From: an uncultured Oscillospiraceae bacterium
Lineage (GTDB): Bacteria > Bacillota > Clostridia > Oscillospirales > Oscillospiraceae
DNA: 8,969 bases
Assembly (NCBI GenBank): GCA_934621665.1
Contig: CAKTUT010000065.1
Coordinates: forward strand, 1-8,969
Direction: 5' to 3'
A program made the translations under genes and the position numbers. The notes below the pieces were generated by a model. It saw only the letters and a program-made list of their open reading frames with translations, ran no database searches and was not told where the DNA came from. Shown one piece after another: positions 1 to 7,044 of this stretch (position 1 is the stretch's first letter; the number at the start of each line of letters is the position of its first letter).

Positions 1-652
1 AAAAGACTGTCTTTGCGGGCTGCGGCTGCTGGATGGCGGCAGAATTGAGGCAATGGCGGGCGAGACGCTTGCCAAGGCCGCGGTATTTGCGCGCCAGAAC
101 GGCCTTGCCGGAATGGAATTTGCCCATGGCATTCCTGGAACGGTCGGCGGCGGTGTTTTTATGAACGCGGGCGCGTATGGCGGAGAATTAAAGAACATCT
201 GTGTGCGCGTTACGGCGCTTTTGCCGGACGGCACAGCCTGTGACTTCACCGCCGATGACGCGCAATTTGGCTATCGCAGCAGCGTATTTCAGACAAATGG
301 TGCAATCATTCTTTCAGCGGTATTCTGCCTGCAAGCGGGCAACCCAGACAAAATTGCGCAGAAAATGCGCGAGCTGATGCAGCGGCGAATGGCATCGCAG
401 CCGCTTGAGCTGCCCTCGGCGGGCAGCACGTTCAAGCGCCCGCAGGGCGCGTATGCCGGGACGCTGATTGAGGCTTCCGGACTGAAAGGCAGAGGCGTAG
501 GCGGCGCGCAGGTGTCGCAGAAGCACGCGGGCTTTGTGGTCAACACCGGCGGCGCAACGGCAAAGGACGTTCTTGACACAATACAAATGGTACAGCAGAC
601 CGTACAGCGCGATTCCGGCTATTGGCTGGAGCCGGAGGTTCGGCTCTGGTAG
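1..652 (+). CDS. murB: UDP-N-acetylenolpyruvoylglucosamine reductase MurB, 5'-truncated by the window
   Basis: MurB is the cytoplasmic FAD enzyme that uses NADPH to reduce UDP-GlcNAc-enolpyruvate to UDP-MurNAc, the second committed step of peptidoglycan synthesis. The reading frame is open from base 2 and upstream of the Met codon at 53 encodes plausible MurB sequence (LRLLDGGRIEA), so that Met is internal and the true start lies before the window. Counting from the Met at 53, the FAD-domain signature GIPGTVGG is at 26-33 and MNAGAYGG at 37-44. The FGYRSS motif (Y74, R75), GSTFKRP (with S125, the expected proton donor) and the C-terminal LEPEV (192-196) supply the family's catalytic residues. 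The C-terminal substrate-binding domain is complete. The TAG stop overlaps the ribosome binding site of rapZ, implying cotranscription and coupled translation. The missing N-terminal part holds the rest of the FAD-binding domain. Family assignment is secure. Confidence 0.96.
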   Translation, partial: KDCLCGLRLLDGGRIEAMAGETLAKAAVFARQNGLAGMEFAHGIPGTVGGGVFMNAGAYGGELKNICVRVTALLPDGTACDFTADDAQFGYRSSVFQTNGAIILSAVFCLQAGNPDKIAQKMRELMQRRMASQPLELPSAGSTFKRPQGAYAGTLIEASGLKGRGVGGAQVSQKHAGFVVNTGGATAKDVLDTIQMVQQTVQRDSGYWLEPEVRLW

Positions 653-664
653 GAGGCACATATG
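650..664 (+). promoter_or_regulatory. Ribosome binding site of rapZ overlapping the murB stop codon
   Basis: A perfect AGGAGG core lies at 651-656, five bases before the ATG at 662. Its first two bases are the last two bases of the murB TAG stop (650-652). Ribosomes finishing murB therefore terminate on the rapZ initiation site, which predicts translational coupling of the two genes. Confidence 0.85.
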
Positions 665-1522
665 CAGTTCATTCTGGTTTCCGGCCTTTCGGGCGCGGGA
701 AAGAGTAAGGTTGCAACCAACCTTGAAGATCTTGGCTTTTATTGCGTGGATAATCTTCCGTGTGAGATGATTCCGCAGTTTGCGCAGCTTTGCCTTGCGA
801 CAAAGGGACGGTATGAAAAGGTGGCGCTGGTGACGGACGTGCGCGCAAGTCTCAGCTTTGATGTGCTGTTTCAGTCGCTGGAAGCGCTGGACAAGCTGAA
901 CCTGCGTTATTCCATCCTGTTTGTAGAGGCGACGACCGAAGTGCTGGTCAAACGCTTTAAGGAGACGCGGCGGCTTCACCCGCTCATGCGTGACGGTACG
1001 CCGATGCTGGAGGCGCTTGAGCGCGAACGGACACTGTTAGAGCCGGTTCGCAATCGCGCAAACGTGATTATCGACACGTCCAGCCTGTCTACCGGGCGGC
1101 TGCGCGGACTGCTGATTGATATGCTGGGCGGAGGACTGCGGCAGCGCGCCATGACGGTGAGTGTTGTGTCGTTTGGCTTTAAGCATGGTATCCCGCTGGA
1201 TGCCGATCTGGTGTTTGACGTGCGCTTTCTGCCCAATCCCTATTACATCCCGGAACTCAAGGAGAAAACGGGTCTCGACGAGGCCGTGCGAACCTTTGTG
1301 TTTCAATACCAGCAGGCAAAGGATTTTCTGGAAAAGCTGGAGGATCTGATGAACTTTACGCTTCCGCAGTATGTGGAGGAGGGCAAAACCGATTTGGTGA
1401 TTGCAATCGGCTGCACCGGCGGACACCACCGCTCGGTTGCCGTGGCGTGTGAGCTGGCCGAGTTTATCGCAAAGCGAGGCTATAACACAACGCTTAGTCA
1501 CCGCGACATGACGAGAGGATGA
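662..1522 (+). CDS. rapZ: RapZ/YvcJ family P-loop nucleotide-binding protein
   Basis: This 286-residue protein has the length and motifs of the RapZ (YvcJ, YhbJ) family. The N-terminal kinase-like domain has a Walker A loop GLSGAGKS at 8-15 and the family VDNLP motif at 29-33. The C-terminal domain carries FGFKHGIP (171-178), DVRFLPNPYY (186-195), IGCTGGHHRSVA (249-260) and a terminal HRD (280-282). In E. coli the C-terminal domain binds the small RNAs GlmY and GlmZ and senses glucosamine-6-phosphate to control GlmS. In Bacillus subtilis YvcJ hydrolyses nucleotides and affects competence. The exact role in Clostridia is not established, so the RNA-adaptor function is only transferred by homology. 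The start at 662 is fixed by the AGGAGG just upstream. The end overlaps the first possible start of yvcK in an ATGA. No key motif is missing. Confidence 0.96.
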   Translation: MQFILVSGLSGAGKSKVATNLEDLGFYCVDNLPCEMIPQFAQLCLATKGRYEKVALVTDVRASLSFDVLFQSLEALDKLNLRYSILFVEATTEVLVKRFKETRRLHPLMRDGTPMLEALERERTLLEPVRNRANVIIDTSSLSTGRLRGLLIDMLGGGLRQRAMTVSVVSFGFKHGIPLDADLVFDVRFLPNPYYIPELKEKTGLDEAVRTFVFQYQQAKDFLEKLEDLMNFTLPQYVEEGKTDLVIAIGCTGGHHRSVAVACELAEFIAKRGYNTTLSHRDMTRG

Positions 1523-1530
1523 ACGCCATG
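1513..1530 (+). promoter_or_regulatory. Ribosome binding site that decides the yvcK start
   Basis: GAGAGG at 1513-1518 sits inside the last codons of rapZ. It directly abuts the ATG at 1519, which leaves no usable spacing for that codon. The in-frame ATG at 1528 is nine bases downstream of the motif, a normal distance. The later ATG is therefore the better start, although the ATGA overlap at 1519-1522 is a tempting alternative. Confidence 0.6.
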
Positions 1531-2541
1531 ACAGACAAAACGGAACACGTCCGCCTGTACCAGCCGGGACGGCGTCAGCTGCGCATCGCAGCAATCGGCG
1601 GCGGACACGGCCTTTCTGCCATGCTGCGCGGACTGAAGCGCTATACCAAATATATCACTGCCATCGTCACCGTTGCTGACGATGGCGGCGGAAGCGGAAT
1701 GCTGCGTGAGGATCTGGGAATGCTCCCGCCGGGCGATATCCGGAACTGCATCATGGCGCTTGCCAACACCGAGCCCACGATGGAGCAGCTTATTAACTAC
1801 CGCTTTACCGAGGGAAGTCTTGCTGGCCAAAGCTTTGGAAATCTCTTTCTTGCGGCGATGAACGGTATTTCCGGCTCATTTGACGAGGCAGTGCAGCGTA
1901 TGGGCGACGTCCTCGCCATCACGGGACGGGTGCTGCCGGTGACAAACCAGAACGTGCATCTGGAAGCGGAGCTGGATGACGGGACAAGAATCCTTGGCGA
2001 GAGCAAAATCTTCTACGCGAAAAAAATCCGCGACTGCCGCATCCGGCAGGTGCGTCTTGTCCCGGAGCATCCGCAGGCACTGGAGGACAGTATCCGCGCC
2101 ATCCGTGAGGCGGACATTATCCTGATCGGCCCGGGAAGCTTGTATACCAGCATCATCCCCAATTTTCTGGTGGACGGTATCTGCGAGGCTGTGGCACAGT
2201 CGGGTGCGGTGCGCGAATATATCCTGAACATCATGACACAGGACGGCGAGACAGACGGCTACACGGGCGAGGATCATGTGCGGGCGCTTCTGGCGCACGC
2301 GGGGAACGTTGCTGATGTGTGCATCGCCAACAACAGTGTTGTTCCAGAGGAATACATGAAGCCCTACCGGCAGGAGGGCGTAGCGCAGATTCTGCTGGAC
2401 AAGGCGGAGGTGGCGCGGATTGAGCAGCTTGGCGTTTTGGTTCGGCAGTTTCCGCTCTGCGCGCCCGGACGCTATATCCGCCATGACCATGACGCGCTTT
2501 CACGCGCGATTTTATCCGTCTGGGCAGAATCTCAGGGGTGA
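1528..2541 (+). CDS. yvcK: YvcK/CofD-like gluconeogenesis factor family protein
   Basis: This cytoplasmic Rossmann-like protein belongs to the CofD/YvcK family. In B. subtilis YvcK is needed for growth on gluconeogenic carbon sources and for cell shape, and it binds UDP-sugars such as UDP-GlcNAc; its relation to CofD is structural, not catalytic. From the ATG at 1528 it has 337 residues. Visible motifs are IGGGHGLS (23-30), TVADDGGGSG (48-57), PPGDIRN (67-73), GQSFGNL (100-106), GPGSLYTSIIPN (201-212) and TQDGETDGYT (237-246). Two positions look unusual: the usual DDGGSSG reads DDGGGSG, and the usual GHS before GN reads GQS. An ATG at 1519 would add three residues (MNA) but is poorly placed relative to the ribosome binding site. 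The gene overlaps or abuts rapZ and is followed by whiA, the conserved Gram-positive order. Family assignment is firm; the function in this organism is inferred. Confidence 0.95.
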   Translation: MTDKTEHVRLYQPGRRQLRIAAIGGGHGLSAMLRGLKRYTKYITAIVTVADDGGGSGMLREDLGMLPPGDIRNCIMALANTEPTMEQLINYRFTEGSLAGQSFGNLFLAAMNGISGSFDEAVQRMGDVLAITGRVLPVTNQNVHLEAELDDGTRILGESKIFYAKKIRDCRIRQVRLVPEHPQALEDSIRAIREADIILIGPGSLYTSIIPNFLVDGICEAVAQSGAVREYILNIMTQDGETDGYTGEDHVRALLAHAGNVADVCIANNSVVPEEYMKPYRQEGVAQILLDKAEVARIEQLGVLVRQFPLCAPGRYIRHDHDALSRAILSVWAESQG

Positions 2542-2551
2542 GATACGAGAG

Positions 2552-2567
2552 AGGAGCGATACGGATG
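2552..2567 (+). promoter_or_regulatory. Ribosome binding site that decides the whiA start
   Basis: AGGAG at 2552-2556 lies eight bases before the ATG at 2565. That start gives the family's normal N-terminus, MSFSSNVKAEL. A GTG at 2538 is in frame and overlaps the yvcK stop, but it would add nine residues with no family character and would place this ribosome binding site inside the coding sequence. Confidence 0.8.
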
Positions 2568-3464
2568 TCCTTTTCTTCCAACGTCAAGGCAGAACTTTGC
2601 CGTCTGCCGCTTGCACCGAAGAGCTGCGCCGTGGCGGAGGCCTATGGTGTGCTGCTCTACTGCAATACGTTTACGCCGTCCGCTGTGCGGATCGTGACGG
2701 AGAGTGCGGACTTTGCCGCGCGGCTGCCGAAGCTGTTCAAAAAAGCGTTTGGCTTCGGCTTTGATCAGGAGCCGGACGGCAACGCAGGCGGCAAGCGCGC
2801 GTTTACCATTGATAACAAGGAAAAAATCAGCCGGATTTATGACGCGTTCGGCGCAAACGCCGACGAGAGCGTGACGCTGCATGTCAATTTTGGCATACTG
2901 GAGGAAGAGCCGGAGCGGCTGAGCTTCCTGCGCGGTGCGTTTCTGGCGGGCGGATCGGTCACCGACCCGGCAAAGCGATACCATCTGGAGCTGATTACGT
3001 CACATTATAAGGTCAGCCGTGAGATGTATGCGCTGCTGCTTGACGTGGGCTTTTACCCGAAAGAGCTTTTGCGCGGCGGAAGCGGAATTTTATATTTTAA
3101 GCAAAGCAACTACATTGAGGATTTTCTGACGGCCATCGGCGCGCCGGTGTGTGCCATGGGCGTGATGGAGGCCAAGGTGGAGAAAGATCTGCGTAACGGC
3201 GTCAACCGCCGCGTCAACTGTGAGACAGCCAACCTGACCAAGGTGGTGGATGCGTCAATGGAGCAGCTTGCAGCTATTTCGCGGCTGGAGGAGCGCGGCG
3301 TATTGCAGACGCTTCCCGAAAAGCTCCGCCAGACGGTGCAGCTTCGCCGCGACAATCCGGAGGCAACACTGACGGAACTTGCCGCCATGCCAGACCCGCC
3401 GGTCAGCAAATCTGCAATGAACCACCGGATGCGCAAGCTGATTGAGCTTGCAAAAGAGGAGTAA
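2565..3464 (+). CDS. whiA: DNA-binding protein WhiA
   Basis: WhiA is a conserved Gram-positive DNA-binding protein. In Streptomyces it is a sporulation transcription factor. In B. subtilis it influences cell division and chromosome segregation, apparently without being a classical regulator. With the ATG at 2565 it has 299 residues, near the usual length. The N-terminal part is the degenerate LAGLIDADG-endonuclease-like fold typical of the family, beginning SFSSNVKAEL and including FLRGAFLAGGSVTDP (121-135) followed by YHLEL. NRRVNCETANLTK (214-226) precedes the C-terminal helix-turn-helix, where SKSAMNHRMRKL (281-292) is the family's signature recognition region. The fold comes from homing endonucleases, but the family is not known to cut DNA. 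The stop is 23 nt downstream of a normal yvcK end-to-start junction design: whiA starts 23 nt after yvcK ends, and dnaE starts five nt after whiA ends. Assignment is secure. Confidence 0.96.
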   Translation: MSFSSNVKAELCRLPLAPKSCAVAEAYGVLLYCNTFTPSAVRIVTESADFAARLPKLFKKAFGFGFDQEPDGNAGGKRAFTIDNKEKISRIYDAFGANADESVTLHVNFGILEEEPERLSFLRGAFLAGGSVTDPAKRYHLELITSHYKVSREMYALLLDVGFYPKELLRGGSGILYFKQSNYIEDFLTAIGAPVCAMGVMEAKVEKDLRNGVNRRVNCETANLTKVVDASMEQLAAISRLEERGVLQTLPEKLRQTVQLRRDNPEATLTELAAMPDPPVSKSAMNHRMRKLIELAKEE

Positions 3465-3472
3465 GCGCTATG
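3457..3472 (+). promoter_or_regulatory. Ribosome binding site of dnaE within the end of whiA
   Basis: AGGAG at 3457-3461 is formed by the last sense codons of whiA (encoding E-E), eight bases before the dnaE ATG at 3470. The whiA stop (TAA, 3462-3464) lies between motif and start, so translation of whiA and dnaE is probably coupled. Confidence 0.8.
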
Positions 3473-6400
3473 GGATTTGTCCATTTGCATCTGCATACGG
3501 AATACAGTCTGCTTGACGGCGCGTGCCGCATCCGAGATCTGATGGAGCGCGTAAAGGAAGTGGGGCAGGAGGCTGTCGCCATCACCGACCATGGCGTGAT
3601 GTACGGCGTGATCGACTTTTACCGCGCGGCAAAGGCTGCAGGCATCAAGCCGATTATCGGCTGCGAGGTTTATGTTGCGCCGCGCACGCGCTTTGACAAG
3701 GTGCACGCACTTGACCGCGAGGCATACCATCTGATTTTGCTGTGTAAAAACGAAACTGGCTACCGCAACCTCAGCTATATGGTCTCGCGCGGCTTTGTGG
3801 AGGGCTTTTACAACCGCCCGCGTGTGGATATGGATTTGCTGCGCGAGCACCATGAGGGACTCATCTGCCTGTCTGCATGTCTTGCCGGACGCGTGGCGCA
3901 AAACCTGCACCACGACGACTATGCGGCGGCCAAGCAGGCGGCACTGGAATATGCCGAAATTTTCGGCGAGGGAAATTTCTATCTGGAATTGCAGGATCAG
4001 AGCCTGCCGGAGGAGCGAAAGGTCAACGACGGTCTGCGCCGCATAGCACGCGAGACGGGCTTTCCCATGGTTGTGACGAACGATGCGCACTATCTGCGCC
4101 GCGAGGACGCAAAGATGCAGGATGTTCTGATGTGCGTACAGATGGGAAAAACGGTGGATGATCCTGAGCGGATGCGCTTTGGAAGCGAGGAATACTACGT
4201 CAAATCGGAAGCGGAGATGCGTGTGCTGTTCCCAGATTTGCAAGAGGCGTATGACAACACCACCCGCATTGCCGAGCAGTGCAACGTGGAGTTTACGTTC
4301 GGCAAGTATCACCTTCCGGAATTTAAACTCCCAGAGGGCGTGACGTCGCTCTCCTATCTGAAAAAGCTCTGCGACGAGGGCTTCTGTGAGCTCTATGGCA
4401 ACGCACACCCCGAATACCGTCAGCAGCTGGAATATGAGATTGACATGATCGAAAAGATGGGCTTTACCGACTACTTTTTGATCGTGTGGGACTTTGTGCG
4501 CTTTGCAAAGTCTGCCGGGATTCCGGTTGGACCGGGGCGCGGCAGCGCCGCTGGCTCAATGGTTACGTATACGCTTCATATCACGGAAATTGACCCGATG
4601 AAGTACGGACTCTTCTTCGAGCGATTCCTGAACCCCGAGCGTGTGACCATGCCTGATATTGATATGGACTTTGGCGACACGCGCCGCGGCGAGGTCGTTG
4701 AGTATGTCCGGCAAAAGTATGGCGAGGATCACGTGGCACAGATTGTCACATTCGGTACAATGGCCGCGCGCGGCGCAATCCGTGACGTTGGCCGGGCACT
4801 GAGCTTTACGTATGCCGAGACGGATATTGTTGCAAAGCTTGTGCCGTCCACGCCGCATATGACGCTTGACGAGGCGCTTCGCGTCTCGCCGCAGCTGAAA
4901 GAGATGTATGACGGCGATGCGCGGGTCAAAAACCTGATTGATACGGCGCGCGCCATTGAGGGAATGCCTCGCAATACGTCTACGCACGCGGCGGGTGTTG
5001 TCATTACGCGTCTGCCGGTCTATGACTATGTGCCGCTGGCAACAAACGACGACACGATTGTTACGCAGTTCACTATGACTACGCTGGAAGAGCTTGGCCT
5101 TTTGAAGATGGACTTCCTTGGTCTGCGCAACATCACGGTCATTGACGACGCGATCCGGCAGATTCGAATCCACGAGCCGGATTTTACCATGGCGCGCGTG
5201 ACGGACAACGACCAAAAGGTCATGCAGATGCTGACGCAGGGCAGAACGTCCGGCGTGTTTCAGATGGAATCTGCCGGCATGACGAGCGTTTGTGTGGGAC
5301 TCAAGCCGCAGTCGATTGAAGATCTGTCCATCATCGTGGCGGCCTATCGACCCGGCCCGATGGACTCGATCCCGCGGCTGATTGCGTGCAAGCATAACCC
5401 GGAGCAGGTCAAATATAAGCACCCGATGCTGGAACCGATTCTGTCCGTCACCTATGGCTGCATTCTCTATCAGGAGCAGGTCATTGAAATTTTCCGAAAG
5501 CTCGGCGGCTATTCGCTTGGACAGGCAGACATGGTGCGCCGCGCCATGTCCAAGAAAAAGGTCAAGGATATCGAAAAGGAGCGGGGCGCGTTTATCCACG
5601 GCGACCCCGCGCGCGGAATCTCCGGCTGCGAGGCGAACGGCATTGCCGTGGACGTGGCGGAAAGCATCTATAACGAGATGTACGACTTCGCGAACTATGC
5701 GTTCAACAAGGCGCACTCGGTATGCTACGCGGTTATCGCGTATCAGACGGCGTGGTTCAAGTGCTATTATCCGCGCGAGTATATGGCGGCGCTGATGACG
5801 TCGGTGCTCGACAGCGGCGTGAAGATTTCAGAGTATATTGCCGAATGCAAAACCATCGGCATTGCCGTTCTGCCGCCGGATTTGAACGAATCGAACGACA
5901 ACTTTACCGTTGTGCCGGACGGCATTCGGTTCGGCCTTGCGGCGGTCAAGAACATTGGCCGCGGCTTTATCCAAAAGGTCATGCAGGAGCGCGAGACGGG
6001 CGGGAGATTTACCGATCTTGAGGACTTCTGCCGCCGGATGTACGGCACAGATCTGAATAAGCGCGCGCTGGAAAACCTGATCAAGTGCGGTGCGTGCGAC
6101 TGCTTTGGACTCAAGCGCTCACAGATGCTGCAAATCTATGATACGGTGCTCGATACTGTGGCGGCAAACAGCCGCAAAAACGTGGAGGGACAGATTGATC
6201 TGTTCGGCGGGTTCTTTGAGGACGAGGAAGCGGACACTGTTCCGGCGGTATGTGTGCCAGACCTGCCGGAGCTGAGTCCCAGCGAGCGCATGGCCATGGA
6301 AAAGGAGACGACCGGCCTGTATCTGACTGGCCATCCGATGGACGACTACCGCGCAAAGCTTGCTGGACGAAACGTCGCGCCCATCGGCGCGATTATGGAG

Positions 6401-6952
6401 AGCTTTGCAAACCACACCGACGAGTATTTTGACGAGCAGGTGGTGTCGGTTGCGGGGATTGTGCAGGTTATGCGTATGAAAACGACAAAAAACAACTCCA
6501 TGATGGCGTATGTAACGCTGGAGGACGATACCGGAACAATGGAGCTGCTGGTCTTTTCCAACACGCTCGGCCAGTATGGCGGCGCGCTGCATGAAAATGC
6601 GGCAATTCTGGCGACGGGACGCATTTCCGTCCGCGACGATAAAGACCCGCAGATGATTTTAAACCGCGCCGTTCCACTGGAGCAGGCGACAGATGCGGAC
6701 GTAGCTGCGGCGTTTCCCGATCAGGGTACGGCGCCGCGCACGCCGCAGACGCTGTATCTGAAGCTTACGTCAAGCGATGCGCCCGGGGTGAGAAAGGTCT
6801 TGCCGATTCTGCATATGTTCCCGGGCAAAACGCGGACGGTCATTTACTATGCCGATACCGGCGTGCGCCTTGGCGGCGCATGCGCGCCACAGGAGGTCAT
6901 GCTGCGTGAGCTGCGCGAGCTGCTGGGTGAGGGAAATGTTGTGCTGAAATAA
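3470..6952 (+). CDS. dnaE: DNA polymerase III subunit alpha DnaE, PHP-domain type
   Basis: This 1160-residue protein is a full-length C-family DNA polymerase. An N-terminal PHP domain (about 1-280) shows HLHT (H7, H9), ITDHG (D40, H41), GCE (E66), H87, SAC (C137) and NDAH (D205, H207), which is the full nine-ligand metal site expected of a catalytically active PHP domain. The polymerase core has VGPGRGSAAGS (353-363), PDIDMDF (D398 and D400) and KMDFLGL (D548), giving the catalytic aspartate triad. A helix-hairpin-helix region (about 858-880, KRALENLIKCGACDCFG) follows, then QIDLF at 908-912, close to the consensus sliding-clamp-binding motif. An OB-fold segment lies at about 990-1070 and a C-terminal tail ends in LLGEGNVVLK. 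In Firmicutes DnaE works at the fork beside PolC, extending RNA primers; whether PolC is present here cannot be seen. No intein or frameshift interrupts it. The start is set by AGGAG eight bases upstream. Confidence 0.97.
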   Translation: MGFVHLHLHTEYSLLDGACRIRDLMERVKEVGQEAVAITDHGVMYGVIDFYRAAKAAGIKPIIGCEVYVAPRTRFDKVHALDREAYHLILLCKNETGYRNLSYMVSRGFVEGFYNRPRVDMDLLREHHEGLICLSACLAGRVAQNLHHDDYAAAKQAALEYAEIFGEGNFYLELQDQSLPEERKVNDGLRRIARETGFPMVVTNDAHYLRREDAKMQDVLMCVQMGKTVDDPERMRFGSEEYYVKSEAEMRVLFPDLQEAYDNTTRIAEQCNVEFTFGKYHLPEFKLPEGVTSLSYLKKLCDEGFCELYGNAHPEYRQQLEYEIDMIEKMGFTDYFLIVWDFVRFAKSAGIPVGPGRGSAAGSMVTYTLHITEIDPMKYGLFFERFLNPERVTMPDIDMDFGDTRRGEVVEYVRQKYGEDHVAQIVTFGTMAARGAIRDVGRALSFTYAETDIVAKLVPSTPHMTLDEALRVSPQLKEMYDGDARVKNLIDTARAIEGMPRNTSTHAAGVVITRLPVYDYVPLATNDDTIVTQFTMTTLEELGLLKMDFLGLRNITVIDDAIRQIRIHEPDFTMARVTDNDQKVMQMLTQGRTSGVFQMESAGMTSVCVGLKPQSIEDLSIIVAAYRPGPMDSIPRLIACKHNPEQVKYKHPMLEPILSVTYGCILYQEQVIEIFRKLGGYSLGQADMVRRAMSKKKVKDIEKERGAFIHGDPARGISGCEANGIAVDVAESIYNEMYDFANYAFNKAHSVCYAVIAYQTAWFKCYYPREYMAALMTSVLDSGVKISEYIAECKTIGIAVLPPDLNESNDNFTVVPDGIRFGLAAVKNIGRGFIQKVMQERETGGRFTDLEDFCRRMYGTDLNKRALENLIKCGACDCFGLKRSQMLQIYDTVLDTVAANSRKNVEGQIDLFGGFFEDEEADTVPAVCVPDLPELSPSERMAMEKETTGLYLTGHPMDDYRAKLAGRNVAPIGAIMESFANHTDEYFDEQVVSVAGIVQVMRMKTTKNNSMMAYVTLEDDTGTMELLVFSNTLGQYGGALHENAAILATGRISVRDDKDPQMILNRAVPLEQATDADVAAAFPDQGTAPRTPQTLYLKLTSSDAPGVRKVLPILHMFPGKTRTVIYYADTGVRLGGACAPQEVMLRELRELLGEGNVVLK
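6191..6205 (+). other. Internal beta-clamp-binding motif (QIDLF) in dnaE
   Basis: Residues 908-912 of DnaE read QIDLF, close to the consensus QL[S/D]LF pentapeptide that docks in the DnaN sliding-clamp pocket. The position, just after the helix-hairpin-helix region and before the OB fold, matches that of the internal clamp motif of E. coli DnaE (QADMF). The role is inferred from this match. Confidence 0.75.
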
Positions 6953-6972
6953 CGAAATTTTTACAGAAGCAC

Positions 6973-7001
6973 TACACAACCGTAACAAGCTATGCTATAA
7001 T
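6973..7001 (+). promoter_or_regulatory. Sigma-A-type promoter with extended -10 for the lipoprotein/response-regulator unit
   Basis: A perfect TATAAT is at 6996-7001, preceded by TGC (6993-6995), so it is an extended -10 element. Seventeen bases upstream, TACACA (6973-6978) matches four of six positions of the -35 consensus. Transcription would begin near 7008, leaving a leader of about 33 nt before the TTG start at 7042. The rest of the 89-nt gap after dnaE is AT-rich relative to its surroundings and shows no stem-loop with a U tract, so read-through from dnaE is also possible. Confidence 0.75.
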
Positions 7002-7025
7002 ATCTCAGATTGGAGAAGTATGGGG

Positions 7026-7044
7026 AAAGGGGCGTGAACGCTTG
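7026..7044 (+). promoter_or_regulatory. Ribosome binding site and TTG start of the lipoprotein gene
   Basis: AAAGGGG at 7026-7032 precedes a TTG at 7042 by nine bases. No in-frame ATG or GTG lies near it: the ATG at 7020 and the GTG at 7034 are in other frames, and the GTG frame stops after three codons. The TTG start gives a proper lipoprotein signal peptide, which supports it. A TTG start usually lowers initiation, so low expression is possible. Confidence 0.7.

Noticed and set aside
2538..2564. GTG at 2538 as an upstream start for whiA overlapping the yvcK stop
   Set aside because: There is no spaced ribosome binding site before it, the added nine residues do not look like a WhiA N-terminus, and the ATG at 2565 has AGGAG eight bases upstream.
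2565..3464. whiA as an active homing endonuclease
   Set aside because: The LAGLIDADG-like fold is an ancestral feature of WhiA. The gene sits in its conserved context and has the family C-terminal helix-turn-helix, and no active homing signature or mobile context is visible.
3110..4408. Long minus-strand open frame (432 codons) across the end of whiA and start of dnaE
   Set aside because: It lies antisense to two secure genes, spans their junction, has no plausible ribosome binding site or recognisable protein motifs, and is rich in His, Arg and Val runs typical of the complement of GC-rich coding sequence.
4556..5716. Long minus-strand open frame (386 codons) inside dnaE
   Set aside because: It is fully antisense to the catalytic core of dnaE, has no family motifs, and is low-complexity in Arg, His and Asp as expected for a shadow frame.
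3470..6952. Intein in dnaE
   Set aside because: DnaE is a known intein host, so I read through the polymerase motifs. VGPGRGSAAGS, PDIDMDF, KMDFLGL and YQEQVIE are contiguous in a protein of normal length with no inserted splicing domain.
6941..6972. Possible terminator hairpin at the end of dnaE (GTGCT at 6941-6945 with AGCAC at 6968-6972)
   Set aside because: Only five pairs close a 22-nt loop, the interior pairing is a weak AAAT/ATTT, and no U tract follows, so it is not a credible intrinsic terminator.
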